NCBI GenBank assembly: GCA_018857735.1
Contig: JABMCL010003486.1
Span: forward strand, 85,001-149,000
Direction: 5' to 3'
DNA from: Alviniconcha marisindica
Taxonomy: Eukaryota; Mollusca; Gastropoda; Provannidae
Length of the DNA: 64,000 bases
The notes under the pieces were generated by a model. It searched no databases. It was not told the origin of the DNA and saw only the letters and a program-made list of their open reading frames with translations. Position 1 is the first letter of the stretch. Each line of letters begins with the position of its first letter. Shown here piece by piece: positions 11,814 to 55,522 of this stretch. Made by a program: the position numbers and the translations under genes.

Positions 11814-13363
11814 TGGATGTAAGGGGGTGTAATGGGAGAATAAATGAGATAAAATAAATTTAAATGAAAATATAATAATGAATGAAATGGAATAAAATAG
11901 AATAAAATGATATCACCAAGAACTTATTCATGGCTGTAAACTGAGAGAGAAAAATCCCTGCAGCATTCTTTTCAGGTCTCAGACTAGGCTAATCCAGCTA
12001 GCAAAGTGCTCCCCAGGGCTGGACCCCGACTGGTACAGCCCTAACCCCTCAACAACCCTACTTTGAATATTGCAGGCACACCAAAGAGAAATAAACATAA
12101 TAAGAATAGGAGTTACTGTTGTTGCATTATTAGAGGTATCTCTGAACTCTGGCCTCAAAGAAGGCCAGAGATGGGGCTGTGGCAACAGCATTGGGGAGGT
12201 TGTTCTGCTCAGGAATGGTGCAGGGTACGAAGGTCTGTTGCCAGTATTGAGTCATGTGGAAGGGTATGTCAGAGGAACAGGAGTTGGTCTGGTGGCAACT
12301 TTTGTTCTGGTTCCCTGATGTTGGGGCATGCTTTGACTTTGAGCTGATCTTTAGCAGACCATTCCTGAATTTGTACAGCATTGAGTCTGGCCTTCTTCCT
12401 TCTTCACTGTAGCAATGGCCTCTTCAAGCATGGTAGTCATGCTTGATGTCAGCTTGTAGTCCTACATGGCCCACCTTTCTGCATGTCTCTGGACTTTCTC
12501 AATGGAGTCGCTGCAGCTGACGGTGCAGGCGTCCCATACAGGACTGGTGCACTCCAGGACTGGTCTCACTAGAGCTTCCTTCACTTTGTGGCTACAGATC
12601 TATACATATATATATATACATGTGTAGACTGCACCCAACTCAAGCCCAACATACTTTTTGCCCTGCTGGTAGTCTCTTCTCTTAATCTCTTGATGGGTTA
12701 CGTTGGCAGTGCCCAATGCTGACAGTACAAACACCAACGGAAAAATGGGGAGAGCGCTAAAAATTAAAACTTTTCTATTTAATTTTAGACTGGAGAGGGC
12801 ATGGCCACAGGATCTTTTCTTTTTAGTTTTAGACTGGAGTGGGCAGGAGAGTAGATCTAAATCTCTCGACTGTCTCAGCGCATACTGTGCTGTTTTCTAC
12901 TAGTTCTAGCTTGTTCCAGTCTACGACTGTCCTGGGGCGGCAGGGGGGGGGGGGGGGGGGACTTTCTGAACATGACTGTCTTGGTGGTTTCTACAGCATA
13001 GCTGCTGGTGATGTCGGCGATGTGCTGGTCCCATCCCAGGTCATTGGAGATCGTCACTCCGAGGTATTTGGCAGTGGTGACGTTTTGGAGTTGGTGGCCA
13101 TGTAGGGAGTAGGAGCCAGTTTCTATCTTCTTGTGCCGTGTCATCTGCTGGGTCGAACTCGAAGACTCGAGCACATGTGGGGATGGAAGGACAGATACCG
13201 AAGGACATCTTCAAGTTTTCCTCCCAGATAGCAAGTCTGTCGAGATCCTGCTGTAATTGGCGCTGGTCTGGTTTACACAAACCGACGCAACCGAACAAAC
13301 AAACAAACCTGTCAGGATACCGGTGCGAATGCAAGCCGTCGAGAGTTGACCCGTCGATGTCAT
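2457..13363 (-). CDS. GPHN: Gephyrin, 5' part of gene (MogA-like domain, linker, start of MoeA-like domain)
   Basis: Gephyrin joins two molybdenum-cofactor enzymes: an N-terminal MogA-like (G) domain that adenylylates molybdopterin and a C-terminal MoeA-like (E) domain that inserts molybdate. In animals it also scaffolds inhibitory synapses. Eleven coding exons join in phase: 13309-13363, 11072-11150, 10605-10662, 10162-10254, 8587-8681, 7793-7859, 6118-6243, 5544-5679, 4305-4436, 3287-3379 and 2457-2512, giving 330 residues. Diagnostic motifs in order are [60 protein letters not shown] and GESSAGD. The family is over 700 residues, so the remaining MoeA exons lie left of position 1. The linker is His-rich rather than Pro/Ser-rich. 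Family assignment is very secure; linker exon edges are less so. Confidence 0.93.
2610..2667 (+). repeat. GT microsatellite
   Basis: Pure GT run, flanked on both sides by tgtatttcacatg. Confidence 0.95.
2815..2990 (+). mobile_element. LINE reverse transcriptase tail fragment
   Basis: Reads [12 protein letters not shown] then [20 protein letters not shown], then [11 protein letters not shown]. This is the same LHWLPVK...TAPSYL segment found at 11195-11560, in decayed form. Confidence 0.6.
3124..3238 (+). repeat. CA microsatellite
   Basis: Near-pure CA run with a few cgca interruptions, about 50 bases from a gephyrin donor. Confidence 0.95.
3287..3379 (-). CDS. GPHN: Gephyrin exon, MoeA-like domain core
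   Basis: Reads [20 protein letters not shown] then [10 protein letters not shown], which is near-identical to the LAQDVYA...LPPFPASVKDGYAV block of gephyrin and MoeA. Acceptor gctgtgacag; donor ATA-G/gtttgtg. The following intron contains a CA microsatellite only about 50 bases from the donor. Confidence 0.94.
4070..4175 (+). mobile_element. Single arm of the foldback element
   Basis: Matches the right arm of 31953-32214 (ggttactgtaggtgactcag followed by gtctttgttg). Confidence 0.6.
4305..4436 (-). CDS. GPHN: Gephyrin exon, start of MoeA-like domain
   Basis: Reads [20 protein letters not shown] then [15 protein letters not shown], matching [29 protein letters not shown] at the start of the gephyrin E domain. 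Acceptor gtgtgacag; an alternative acceptor five bases further gives phase 0. The donor ACA-G/gtacag carries one base into the next exon. Confidence 0.88.
4620..4925 (+). repeat. Minisatellite, about 51-base unit, 6 copies
   Basis: Tandem copies of a unit holding gcaattctgcactccaaagt and tgactcactaca, in a gephyrin intron. The unit looks derived from the dispersed repeat seen at 39320. Confidence 0.9.
4915..5215 (+). repeat. Dispersed repeat, about 290 bases, copy 1
   Basis: Begins near tgctgg, includes cataatcca-like, gagaatttgactc-like and gatcatgtt.aacttggctt, and recurs at 35050-35350 and 35530-35810, with a partial copy at 36175-36300. It is probably a SINE-like element of unknown class. 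Confidence 0.6.
5462..5520 (-). CDS. GPHN: Possible alternative gephyrin linker exon
   Basis: An acceptor-like ggccttag precedes a stretch reading [19 protein letters not shown], with a gtacaag donor. It contains two near-identical 25-base units. Including it would require the next exon to start at 4431 instead of 4436; skipping it keeps the phase through 4436. I regard it as optional or non-coding. Confidence 0.25.
5544..5679 (-). CDS. GPHN: Gephyrin linker exon, His-rich
   Basis: In the phase inherited from the previous exon it reads [14 protein letters not shown], then a Pro/Ser stretch, then [18 protein letters not shown]. Acceptor cctcaacag, donor CACA/gtgagc. It occupies the position of the central linker between the G and E domains. 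The other open frame here gives a Ser/Thr/Pro-rich peptide but does not fit the phase. Confidence 0.7.
5962..6021 (+). repeat. CA microsatellite
   Basis: Pure CA run. Confidence 0.95.
6118..6243 (-). CDS. GPHN: Gephyrin coding exon 7 (end of MogA-like domain)
   Basis: Forty-two codons in phase 0, beginning [20 protein letters not shown], which matches ECFQFILPALPHAIDLLRD of vertebrate gephyrin. Acceptor atgttgcag, donor GAG/gtagga. The end of the exon begins the linker. Confidence 0.92.
7313..7803 (-). repeat. Minisatellite carrying copies of gephyrin exon 6 end and donor
   Basis: About four units of 105-120 bases. Each has a ctgggttaatgaagcattca block, an AAC run, a poly-G tract and, in the better copies, tgcctcacctcagacccctt. 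That last block is the reverse complement of the exon 6 end and its gtgagg donor; the real one sits at 7788-7803. Confidence 0.85.
7793..7859 (-). CDS. GPHN: Gephyrin coding exon 6
   Basis: Acceptor gttttgcag; encodes [20 protein letters not shown] then SE; donor GAG/gtgagg. [12 protein letters not shown] is a hallmark of the MogA-like domain. The intron after this exon opens with a minisatellite whose units carry copies of this exon's last bases and donor (7313-7803). Confidence 0.93.
7940..8005 (+). repeat. CT microsatellite
   Basis: Pure CT run, 80 bases upstream (gene strand) of gephyrin exon 6; on that strand it is GA-rich. Confidence 0.95.
8413..8457 (+). repeat. CA microsatellite
   Basis: Pure CA run in a gephyrin intron. 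Confidence 0.95.
8587..8681 (-). CDS. GPHN: Gephyrin coding exon 5
   Basis: Starts GCA-ACG-AAG in phase 0 after acceptor ttgaaag and reads [18 protein letters not shown], then ends TPLAMLSR across donor AG/gtgagc. This matches the VIEREAPGM...TPLGMLSR helix pair of the MogA-like domain. Confidence 0.92.
8690..8815 (-). repeat. Duplication of gephyrin exon 5 acceptor region
   Basis: gttgcctttcaaacat occurs at the true exon 5 acceptor and again about 65 bases upstream on the gene strand, each time followed by gtaagtaagtaagt and catggtaatcatggtaa. Confidence 0.7.
8812..8930 (-). mobile_element. Partial SINE tail
   Basis: Shares ccacagaaacc.ta.ggctta and the following G-rich tract with the tail of the 51140-51455 element. 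Confidence 0.5.
10033..10120 (-). pseudogene. Degenerate tandem copy of gephyrin exon 4 (3' half plus donor)
   Basis: Read on the minus strand, this stretch follows the real exon: TGGAGTGA, then AGCCTCAAG against ACCTGAAG, and ends ACATTACACCAGATG/TAAGCG against TGTTACACCAGAAG/TGAGTG. The middle has diverged: the GGTG-coding core is lost and the frame runs into TGA before the end. It is therefore a non-coding relic in the intron after exon 4, with a still plausible 5' splice site. Confidence 0.7.
10162..10254 (-). CDS. GPHN: Gephyrin coding exon 4 (GGTG motif)
   Basis: Thirty-one codons in phase 0, including [11 protein letters not shown] and RDVTPE, the molybdopterin-binding signature of the MogA family. 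Acceptor caatccag, donor GAA/gtgagt. A decayed copy of the 3' half of this exon lies just downstream at 10033-10120. Confidence 0.93.
10303..10475 (+). repeat. Compound GT/GCAT microsatellite
   Basis: GT runs mixed with gcatgcatgc and tgtgcatg blocks, in the intron between gephyrin exons 3 and 4. Confidence 0.9.
10605..10662 (-). CDS. GPHN: Gephyrin coding exon 3
   Basis: Encodes [19 protein letters not shown] between acceptor cgtgacag and donor gtaggg. The KDIVPDE motif is the conserved KIVPDE segment of gephyrin and MogA. Confidence 0.9.
11072..11150 (-). CDS. GPHN: Gephyrin coding exon 2
   Basis: Acceptor gtgtgcag; the codons give [20 protein letters not shown] followed by LESGD; donor TT/gtgagt. 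It corresponds to the SDSC...DRSG...L segment of the MogA-like domain. It joins in phase to exons 1 and 3. Confidence 0.9.
11195..11560 (+). mobile_element. LINE reverse transcriptase 3' fragment
   Basis: Peptide pieces [28 protein letters not shown], then [21 protein letters not shown] and a FKT.LKT.LF-like end match the tail of CR1/Jockey-type reverse transcriptases. Frames are broken. Confidence 0.7.
11769..11810 (+). repeat. CT microsatellite
   Basis: Pure CT run in gephyrin intron 1. Confidence 0.95.
12110..13310 (-). mobile_element. 5'-truncated, decayed non-LTR retrotransposon (LINE) in gephyrin intron 1
   Basis: Minus-strand peptide pieces in order match the C-terminal half of a LINE reverse transcriptase: [40 protein letters not shown] then [54 protein letters not shown], and [18 protein letters not shown] near the end. 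Frames shift and stops occur, so it is inactive. A poly-C tract on the minus strand (12944-12960) interrupts it. Confidence 0.8.
13309..13363 (-). CDS. GPHN: Gephyrin coding exon 1 (start codon)
   Basis: The exon begins with ATG at 13363-13361 and encodes 18 residues ending CIRTGILT, which matches the first beta strand of the MogA fold. The donor follows ACA-G as gtttgt, and the single carried G completes Val with the next exon to read TGILTVSDSC. It is far too short for an ORF scan. The intron behind it contains a degraded LINE that begins only about 30 bases past the donor. Confidence 0.8.
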
Positions 13364-14412
13364 TTTGAAGCCAAAACTATCACCAAGCGCGAGGTGGGTT
13401 ATTGCCCTTCTCAACAAGACGTAGCCTGTTACACTTGACCCTTCCCTCTCCGATGGGCGGGTGCAACAGACAGTGCGAATCCGCGCGCCATCAGAGTACT
13501 TACTGAGCAGCCTATCGCCTGACCCTTCACCAGCTGGTACAGATAGTGTTCGAGTTTCTAGACTTTTCACGCATGTGAAGGTCGATGGAGAATTTCACTA
13601 AATCGTAACTGCACTCCGTCCCATTGCAGATTTATCAGACGACGCAAGAAAGTGTCCATTTCGAGGGATTTATTTTGAGACGCGAGTCACGCCCCCTGAA
13701 TTTTTTGGGGCCTTTTTTTATTTATTTTTCTCTTCATTATTTGGCAATTGAGCAGACGACAGCGTTCCGCAGGTTTGAAGTTCCTTTTCTGCTTTTTCTT
13801 GTCATGATATGTAGCTTAAACAGCGATATATTTGGTTCTCTTCGTGTGTTTTTGCTGGAAGTGGGAAACAACATGGTCGAAGCAGGGTTTCAAATGGATT
13901 GTTCATCTCCTGTTCATATTGTCAGTCGATAGTGGCACTTGGAAGTAGCGTCATCGGGAACTCGCCCCCTTTCAGGAATGACAGAAAGTGGACTCGGGCT
14001 CATTTAAAATAGGGGGAGGTCTGACTTGGGAGTCCGACATTTTTAATTAGGTCAAGTATGTTGCAGAACAATGTCAATGAATTAATAAACGGAAATTTCA
14101 GACCACGTGCATGGTCGCACATTGATCTATGGATGATCTGTCAGTCATTCGATCGACGGGTATAAATATGTTCTGCATTCCGATAACCAGCCATTGCAGT
14201 CTTGATCAGTCAAGCAGAATGAAAGATAATACGCCGATTTGCAGAATTCGTAATCTTTTATTAGTATGGAGAAGAAGAAAAAAAAGGGGGGGGGGGGGGA
14301 GTTCTAGTGTTTTAACTAGAGAAGAATGTGCCCTGTCCAGCAGTTCCCGTTCATTAACACACATAAAAGGCATGTGCATAGAACTTTTCTGAGTAAATAA
14401 TGGTCAGTTAGG
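13364..14412. promoter_or_regulatory. Putative shared promoter region between gephyrin and the two-pore channel
   Basis: The divergent start codons of gephyrin (13363, minus) and the channel (14413, plus) are about 1.05 kb apart. The interval from about 13310 to 13960 is richer in CpG than its surroundings and free of microsatellites. No clear TATA box or initiator can be assigned. This is inference from layout only. Confidence 0.4.
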
Positions 14413-47490
<33,078 letters not shown>

Positions 47491-50039
47491 TAGGTTACTT
47501 GTTCATGACAGTGTCATGATTGTTTTTCAGTACTTGCTTAAATTTACATCTCTGATTCTCCAGATCATGTCATCAGAATCAGGGTAGAACATACTCTTCA
47601 TGTGGCAATTAAATGTTGAATGGGACATTATGAATATGACTAATTTCTCCATCTTGAATCAATCAAAGTTAGGGATGGAGCATAAACCACCATGCCACAG
47701 ACTCACTCTGGATACTGTGTGATGGGTTACTTGTTCATAACGGTGTCATGATTGTTTTTCAGTACTTGCTTAAATTAGATTTTTGATTTTCCAGATCATG
47801 TGATCAGAATTGGGGTAGAACATACTCTTTGTGTGGCAATTAAATGTTGAATGGGACATTATGAATATGACTAATTTCTCCGTCTTGATTTCATCAGAGT
47901 TGTAAGGAATGTCAGTCACTTTAGTTAGGAACAAAAATGTAAAACATAACAGTAATGCAAATATTTTTCTGCCAAAAAAGTGAATGCAGTAATGGCAGCT
48001 AAAATTTAAGTACATTTTTTAGTGGGAGTGGGAATTGAGCTAACTGGGGAAAGTATGGATTAAAGAAACAAGGAGAAAGGCTTCAGAAACGATTACTGGA
48101 CAAAAGTGTTTGTGCAAGGATTTTTTTGTTGTTGAAATGTGTTCTTTAAAATTCCTCTTAATTTTGTGGATTTCAGAAGAGAATTGCACCACATAGATAT
48201 GTATCTGAGCTACACATGTACCTTAGTGCCAAATTCCTTTTGGAATTCTACCAAATGTAACTATGCCTTAAGGGTTTAACTCTGGTTTTCAGCCAAAAGT
48301 AACCTTCAGGTCTGACACTGTTTATGGTCTCCAGAAATTTTCAAACAGAAGCAGGGACATTATGAGATTTCACATTTCATATGGGTTTCTTCTTCTGCAT
48401 TCATGTTTTTATGAAGGTAGTACACCTGTTTTTTTAGAGACAAATTGCATATGTGACTGTTTTCCATTCCCCTGTCCTTTGGGCAGCCCCTGCATTGTGT
48501 TTTCAAGGGTTGAGCTAGTATGGGCTGTATTTTTGTGTCCAAACAATGGTATAGCTGCCAGCACTTGGGAGTTTTACAAGCACATAGATGTTGATGTGTC
48601 TCATTGTGCACAGGGGCTGTGCAAACACTGTAAGAGAGTGTGCACTGAAAGTTGGCTCTGGGAGAAAAGTCTCTTACTGCACATCATTTTTCAACCTGCC
48701 TTAGCAACATGCCGGACCTGATGCTCAACCAACCGAACTTTCATCCTTGCCCCTCTTTTGTTTTTGATTGTTCACCATGCTTCACTGCATGGCTGATTCA
48801 GCAATGGCAAGCGGAGTTCAGACATAGTACAGATACCAAACACATGGCACCGTGAGTCACAGCCGGCAAATGGCAGCTCACAGATAAAAGAAACCAAACC
48901 AGGGTGCAGGTGATGGACAGGGAAAAAACAAAGTAGTGGATCAGTCACACAAACTTCAGCAGTTTAAATGAAAACAGTTGAAACCAGAGTTTTCAAGACT
49001 AGAAACAGTGTGTGGTGCTTTACTCATGAATAATTGGCTGGTGTTCTCTTCTTTGAACAGGAGACAGAGTCTGTGTTCAGTTAATGACTAAAAGCCACAG
49101 ACAAAAGAGTTAAGATAGTGACTGTCTCTTGTGGAAACTTTGCTGGCAGTTTCCCATTGAAGGGGGCATTCACAGAGGCTTTATACAAGTAGGTTCAGCT
49201 GTACCTCAAACAAATTAAATATGCTTGAGTATATGGTTGCAAATTTATTTGTGTGTTGTTGTTTTTCTTAAATTATAACAGATACCAGTGTGTTGCAAGT
49301 TTGATGAGCTCCTTTCAAAGTGGTGAAATATTGATTTTGGATATTGATTGTGCAATGATCATACTATAGCATCACAGGTACAGATTTAAAAGAGAATGGT
49401 GTGGCAAACACTGAAGTTTGTGCTATTTGTATTTGGGTTGAGTAGAGTTGAATGATGTATTACTCATTACTAGTTGTATTACTCATTACTGTGTTTTTTT
49501 ATAAGATCATGTTTTTGCATTCATTTTGTACCGACCTGTTCATTATAGCTGAGTTACTTTTTATTAAAATAATGAACAGCACACATATATTTACAAATGC
49601 AGGTATACTCATTTTACTCCGCAGTTATCTACCTTCCACAGAGGTGAACTGTCTGCACTAGCATTATGACAGTTGACTCATGTAATGAGATTTTACACGC
49701 TCCATTTGTAAACTGCATGTGCAGATATTGGTACATATATTTATTTCAGTAACTTGCTCATTCTTTGCTGGTACTTCATAATCATGTATGAGATGTTTAT
49801 TCTCTTTTAAAGGGGAACTAAAGCAGAGATGCAAGCTGGTCTGAAAATGTAGAAAATGTGCAAATGTTTCCATCTGTTATTTACACAAAAGAAGTATTCT
49901 TGTGCTTCAAATTTGAGCTTCTCACAGCGCATCCACACTTACCAATGAAGTCATGTTTTCAAGGCTTCGCATGTCAGAGTTTAAGGACCAGAAATCAAGT
50001 GAAAAACTGCTGTGTGTCTGTTTTTTATACTGCATCTGT

Positions 50040-50880
50040 CAATAGAGGCCATGGTGTTTTTTGCTTCAGTTCCCCTTTAACTGAACTTGACTTAGTGCTC
50101 AAGCCCTGGCTTCCCTGTCACTGAACTTGACTAGGTGTTCAAGCCTTGTCTACCCTTTGACTGAACTATACATAGTGCTCAACCCCCAGCTTTCCCTTTA
50201 ACTGAACTTAGTGCTGAAACCCTGGCTTCCTCTTTAACTGAACTTGACTTAGTTCTCAAGCCATGGCTTCCCTTTAACTGAACTTAGTGCTGAAACCCTA
50301 GCTTCCCCTTTAACAGAACTTGACTTAGTGCTCAAGCCATGGCTTCCCTTTAACTGAACTTAGTGTTGAAACCCTGGCTTCCGCTTTAACAGAACTTGAC
50401 TTAGTGCTCAAGCCTTGGCTTCGATTTTAACTGAACTTGACTTGGTGATCAAGCCTTGGCTTCCCTTTTAACTGAGCATGAGTTAGTGCTCAAGCCTTGG
50501 CTTCTCTTAACTGAACTTGACTTGGTGCTCAGGCCTTGGCTTCTCTTTTAACTAAACATGACTTAGTGCTCAAGCCTTGGCTTCTCTTTTAACTGAACAT
50601 GACTTAGTGCTCAAGCCTTGGCTTCAATCATAACTGAACTTGACTTGGTGCTCAAGCCTTGGCTTCCCTTTTAACTGAGCACAGTTAGTGCTCTAGCCTT
50701 GGCTTCCCTTTTAACTGAACTTGACTTAGTGCTCAGGCCTTGGCTTCTCTTTTAACTGAACATGACTTAGTGCTCAAGCCCTGGTTTCTCTTTTAACTGA
50801 ACATGACTTAGTGTTTTAACTGAACATGGCTTAGTGTTTTAACTGAACATGACTTAGTGCTCAGAAAGCCCTGGCTTCCT
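50040..50880 (+). repeat. Minisatellite, about 41-base unit, about 20 copies
   Basis: ctgaacttgacttagtgctc followed by aagccttggcttccctttta, with shortened variants at both ends. Confidence 0.95.
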
Positions 50881-51139
50881 TTTCCACACCTCCATTCCCC
50901 TGCCAAATTAATATCTGCTAAAGTGAGTTCAGTTTTTAAAATGTGATGTCTTTCACAGTATTCATGACACACATTTTTCTGCATAATTGCATTATGGAAT
51001 GTACAGTTATGTGTGTGTGTATTCACAACTTTGTTCATGCACTGTCTCGGAGCATGGGTGCCCCCATGTTTGGCCATGTTTTGGTTGAGTTTTAACAGCT
51101 GTGGTGCACTGAGTGGTTTTGATAAGTAAACATGGTGCT

Positions 51140-51455
51140 TAATGTCCACAGAAACCGTAAGGCTTATTAGGGATGAGGAGAAGGGGGGGAAGGGGGTATG
51201 GAGGTGGGGGGGAAGAGGGAGATTATATACCTCTCGCTACACTGTCACCACCAGAATGACTTCTGCATTAATATGGGCAGCGATGAGAGCCATTTTAATG
51301 TTTCAGTAGGAAGTGATGGACAGAGTCACAAGACAGAGTCCACAAACCACAACCTTTTTGAAGAGAAAGGAGAGCTGAAGCAGTATCGAACCGAGGTCCT
51401 TCCGCTTACCAACCTAACGCCTTACCGCTAGGCCAAGCCGGCTCACAGTGGTTTT
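51140..51455 (-). mobile_element. tRNA-headed SINE (second family)
   Basis: On the minus strand the head reads gccggcttggcctagcggta with a B-box-like ggttcgatact. The body (gccattttaatgtttca, gtcacaagac, gaaaggagagctgaag) is shared with 15530-15800, and in part with 35930-36075 and 8812-8930. Confidence 0.75.
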
Positions 51456-51639
51456 GATTCAACTATTTTCAACTATGTATCACCCATCAAACCAGAAGAC
51501 TCTCCCATGCCACTGTTAAGGCAGTTTTGTATTCGACATCAGGGGTGAGGAAATCGTGAACACAGGCACATTTTAAAGAAATGTCTCATCCTCTACTGCT
51601 CCCTTTAGTCCTGTAGACACGTAAGTGTCAGAGGGTTAA

Positions 51640-51760
51640 AAACTAAGTGATGGAGAACTTAAAAACTCAGTGATGGAGGACTTAAAAACTATGTGTCAGA
51701 GGACTTAAAAACTAAGTGATGGAGGACTTCAAAACTAAGTGATAGAATGTCTGCTGCTCT
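51640..51760 (+). repeat. Short tandem repeat, about 23-base unit
   Basis: Five copies of aaaactaagtgatggaggac. Confidence 0.85.
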
Positions 51761-53129
51761 CTTAATTCCCATCCTGACTTGTTTTCAGTAGTCTTTCATT
51801 TGTCAACCATGATGGTGCCTTTTGGAATATCAGGACTTTGCTTATATAAATATACGGGTCCCGTCGTAGTCTTTAACATGGCCAGACTTGTCCTTGCTTA
51901 TACAAGTACACAGGTCCTTTTGTTGTCATAACGTGGCCAGGCTTCTCCCTGCTACCTTTTTAACAACCATTATAATGTACACATGCTAACTATAAACATA
52001 CACAATTTGTCTACGTAACGTGTACTGAATTAAGGTTGTTATTATTATAAGGTTACAATATTAAAGCGGTAGAAGGTTTATTTTGAAAATCAAGTTATTA
52101 TATATACTGTTAGCTTTTGATGTAAGGTGCAAGGTCATCCAGTTTGTGTTGCGCAGGTACTGTGGGTGTTTGCTGTTGTCAGCAGGATAAGAATTTTTAC
52201 AAAAGCATGACAGAGAAACATGGAAGTGCTGTTTGAAATGTTTGGGGTAGTGCAAAATATATATAATGGCATGCAGGCTATGTCTACTGTTACTGCTGTT
52301 GGTGATAAGAACGTTTCATTCCAAATACTTTTTGTTTTGTTGTTCATGGTTTGTGTGTTGGGTTGTTCTTTGTTTTGGAGTTGTTAATGTTGTTGTTATT
52401 TTTTTAAGTTGTTTGTTTTGGTTTTAGGTAGGTTTTGTTGTTGTTGTTTTGCATGTTGTTGGTGGGGGGCTTACTCAAGGAGAGTTAGAACTATTGTTAT
52501 CACAGTGAGTCACGATTTTACTTATAGCTGTTTGCAGAATGCTTTGATTTGTTCGCTTAGAACTGTTCTCTGTGATACATTTTACTGTTGTTGGAGAGTG
52601 CAAGTGTTCTCAGTGATGGGTTTCCTGTTGTCATGTTCTAGTCGGTGATTTACAGGGGACTTTGGCATTTTCTTTCTTTTTTTACCTTAAGCAGGGTTTG
52701 GCATGCTGCATCAACTGGGATGACATACGTGTAGATTCCAACTTTGAGGTGCATGCTGATTTGCTTTGCTGCACGCAAAGCAACAGGACAACTCCCATCC
52801 ATGCTTTTTGTTGTCCTTTTTTGTTTTGATCAATGGTACAATTCTGTTGTGTGTATCAATATGTTATACACACTCTCCCACAGTGCCAGGTCTGAATAAC
52901 AGCAAGCTCCTGATATCAGCAATGCTGATTTCCTGACTGGCACAGGCATGTTCTTAAGCAGCAACTGTTGTATGTGTTTTAAAGTACCTTGTCTTTGACA
53001 TTCAGTACATTTGCTCAAGAACATTATGTAACTTGTGATAATGTATGTAATGTACAGCGTAACTAAATAGATGCTTAAGTAGCATTGCCCTGATGGAAGT
53101 TCCTTTCACACAGGGATGTAAAACTGTGA

Positions 53130-53530
53130 CACTTATGAAACATGTGCCACAGTGAAATGTGTTATGCCACACTATCACTGATGTTTACCATGCCACAATG
53201 AAATATACTGTACCACAGTGGTCTACTACACCACAATGATGTTTACTATGCCACAATAAAATATACTGTGCCACAGTGAAGAATACTATGTCACGGTGAA
53301 GTATACTAGCTATGCCACAGTGAGGTATACTATGCCACAGTGATATTTACTATGCCACAATAAAATACAATGTGCCACAGTGGAGTATACTCTGCCACAG
53401 TGAAGAATACTGTGTCACGGTGAAGTATCCTAGCTACGCCACTGTAAAGTATGCTATGCCATAGTGAAGTATCCTATGCCATAATGAAGTATACTATTCC
53501 GCAATGAATTATACTCTGCCACAATGAGAT
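53130..53530 (+). repeat. Minisatellite, about 19-base unit
   Basis: Many variants of tatgccacagtgaagtatac. Confidence 0.9.
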
Positions 53531-55298
53531 ACCTGCTGAAATGCAGACATACTCCAAATAAGCCCCCCCAAAATCAAGTATGGCTTTATATGTGCAGTTA
53601 TTATAACCGTCTACTTTTACACTTCTCATTTTATTTGCCACGTTTTAATTTTGCACTTGTGAATGTTTAAAAGTTTTCTCATTGCTTGGTGGAGGGAATG
53701 CTGATTTTCATCATAGTAGAACTAGAAGTTGCTTTTTGTTTTGTTACTTTTTTTAAAAACCTTTTCTTCAGTCTCATTGCCCTGATATGTGACTGGTGTG
53801 AGTGTGTGCGTGCATTCATGTTGTATGCATTGAATTTGGTCAAATACGCATTTGTAGAGAATGTGTAAGTGCTTAGGGCCTGTGCAGGTTAGGCGCTCTA
53901 AGTATTCATTATTATTTTTATTTTATTTTATTTTCATGGGGGGGGGGGGGGGGGACCTATGTCCTTTAAATAAAAGCCCATCTTTTGTGGAGTTTTGGAA
54001 TGCCTTCAATAAGGGCCAAGGGGGTTCATTGTGCTTCTAACTGAAATACTGTTGCATTCACAGAGGTTATAGCTAACACAGTTGCCATGTTTCCCAGGCC
54101 ACATTGTAGCCAAGGTCTTGACAATTCTTCTGTGCTTCATGGTCATGCTAGTGTCAGGGTGATGACAGTCTCAGTGCTCAGTCCTTTGGATAAGAAGAGG
54201 AAAAAAACAAAATCCTCTGCACTAAATGCTTCCGCATGTTACAGATCCCACAGCGGTGCTGGTGTAAGATGTGTAGAAATTCTGATATCACAGTGAAGTG
54301 GTTGGCTGGGTAGCGTGACTGTGGAAGCTGGTTTTTCCCTGAAGGAAACAGCTTGAATTTCATATGGAAAAAACCTAGATGTGACAATAAACTATGCGTA
54401 TAAAACATTTTAAGAAGAAAGAAAAATACTCAAGTTGCATAAAAAGCACACTTTTGAATAGATGTAACTGAACAGCAATACTCTATATCAATGTTACCTA
54501 GTCATTACGTTTTGTTTTATGTGTGGTCAAAAGGCCATGCATTAGGTGAGAGAGTATATGTATGTGCCGCTGGTATAGCATCAGTTCCCATGTTTCAACA
54601 AACTACACAATTGTAAGTGAGCATTGCTGTGAGTGGGCATTATCAGCTGCTGCAGCTGTGATACATTACAATGGCATTCTGTCTTCAGAATCAAAAGCTT
54701 CAAGAATAAGTTTACAACAGAACATTTCCCAGTGTGAATTTGCACACAGGTTTGTGTGTTGAGAACAAAGTTTTACATGACCTATTTGCAAAACATGTCA
54801 GTATTTTGTAAAAATAAATTATATATATACACATTCTGTGTACATCATTTAAAAGCAGTGTATGTGTATGTCAGTTCAGGAGTTTCCTCAGAATGTCTGT
54901 GTCACAGAAAAGAATCCCTGCATATCACAAGGTGTAATGGATGGAAGTGTTAATGACTATGCAAAGTGTGAAGTTTATACACTTGACGCATCATCAGTTT
55001 TGCAGAATGTGGGCACATATTGTAAATGAAATAACTATATATTTGTATTTTTTACTTGTACATGAAATATATTTGCAATATTTGTATTGTACATTTTATA
55101 GGGATATATTATACTATACATTGTGCATTTTTTTGTTTTGAACATTGCAATTTACAACACTGAACATTCCTATTTTGCTTGGCATATTGCACTTCTGTAT
55201 AATGTCATTTTTATTCTTAGGGTTATTGTTGTGAAGGGACTTTCTTTTTAGCTTGAAGTATCAGGCAGAAAAATGTGACACTGAAATTCACAGAACAG

Positions 55299-55304
55299 AA
55301 TAAA
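55299..55304 (+). terminator. Candidate distal polyadenylation signal AATAAA
   Basis: AATAAA in unique AT-rich sequence, followed by a T/G-rich stretch. Other AATAAA hexamers occur upstream (near 54386), so which is used is unknown. Confidence 0.25.
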
Positions 55305-55464
55305 ATGCACCCAGAAAATTGAATGTGTTGTGTTCTCTCTCCGTCTCTCTTGGTGTATCTGAAATACATGTGTACATGTAGCATTAGTAAACTTAGTCCC
55401 TCATGGGCAAGGGCTGGATGTATAAAGACCCTGACCCTCCGCTACCCTTGTAAAATAAAGTTCA

Positions 55465-55468
<4 letters not shown>

Positions 55469-55521
<53 letters not shown>
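55469..55521 (+). repeat. CT microsatellite
   Basis: Pure CT run. Confidence 0.95.

Positions 55522-55522
<1 letters not shown>

Larger units (their letters stand above)
47491..55320 (+). other. Channel 3' UTR and/or intergenic DNA
   Basis: About 7.8 kb without a supportable coding exon on either strand. It holds the duplicated gene tail (47.4-47.9 kb), a 41-base minisatellite (50.0-50.9 kb), a tRNA-headed SINE (51.1-51.5 kb), a short repeat (53.1-53.5 kb) and AT-rich unique sequence. An AATAAA at 55299-55304 near the end could be a distal polyadenylation signal for the channel. Confidence 0.4.
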
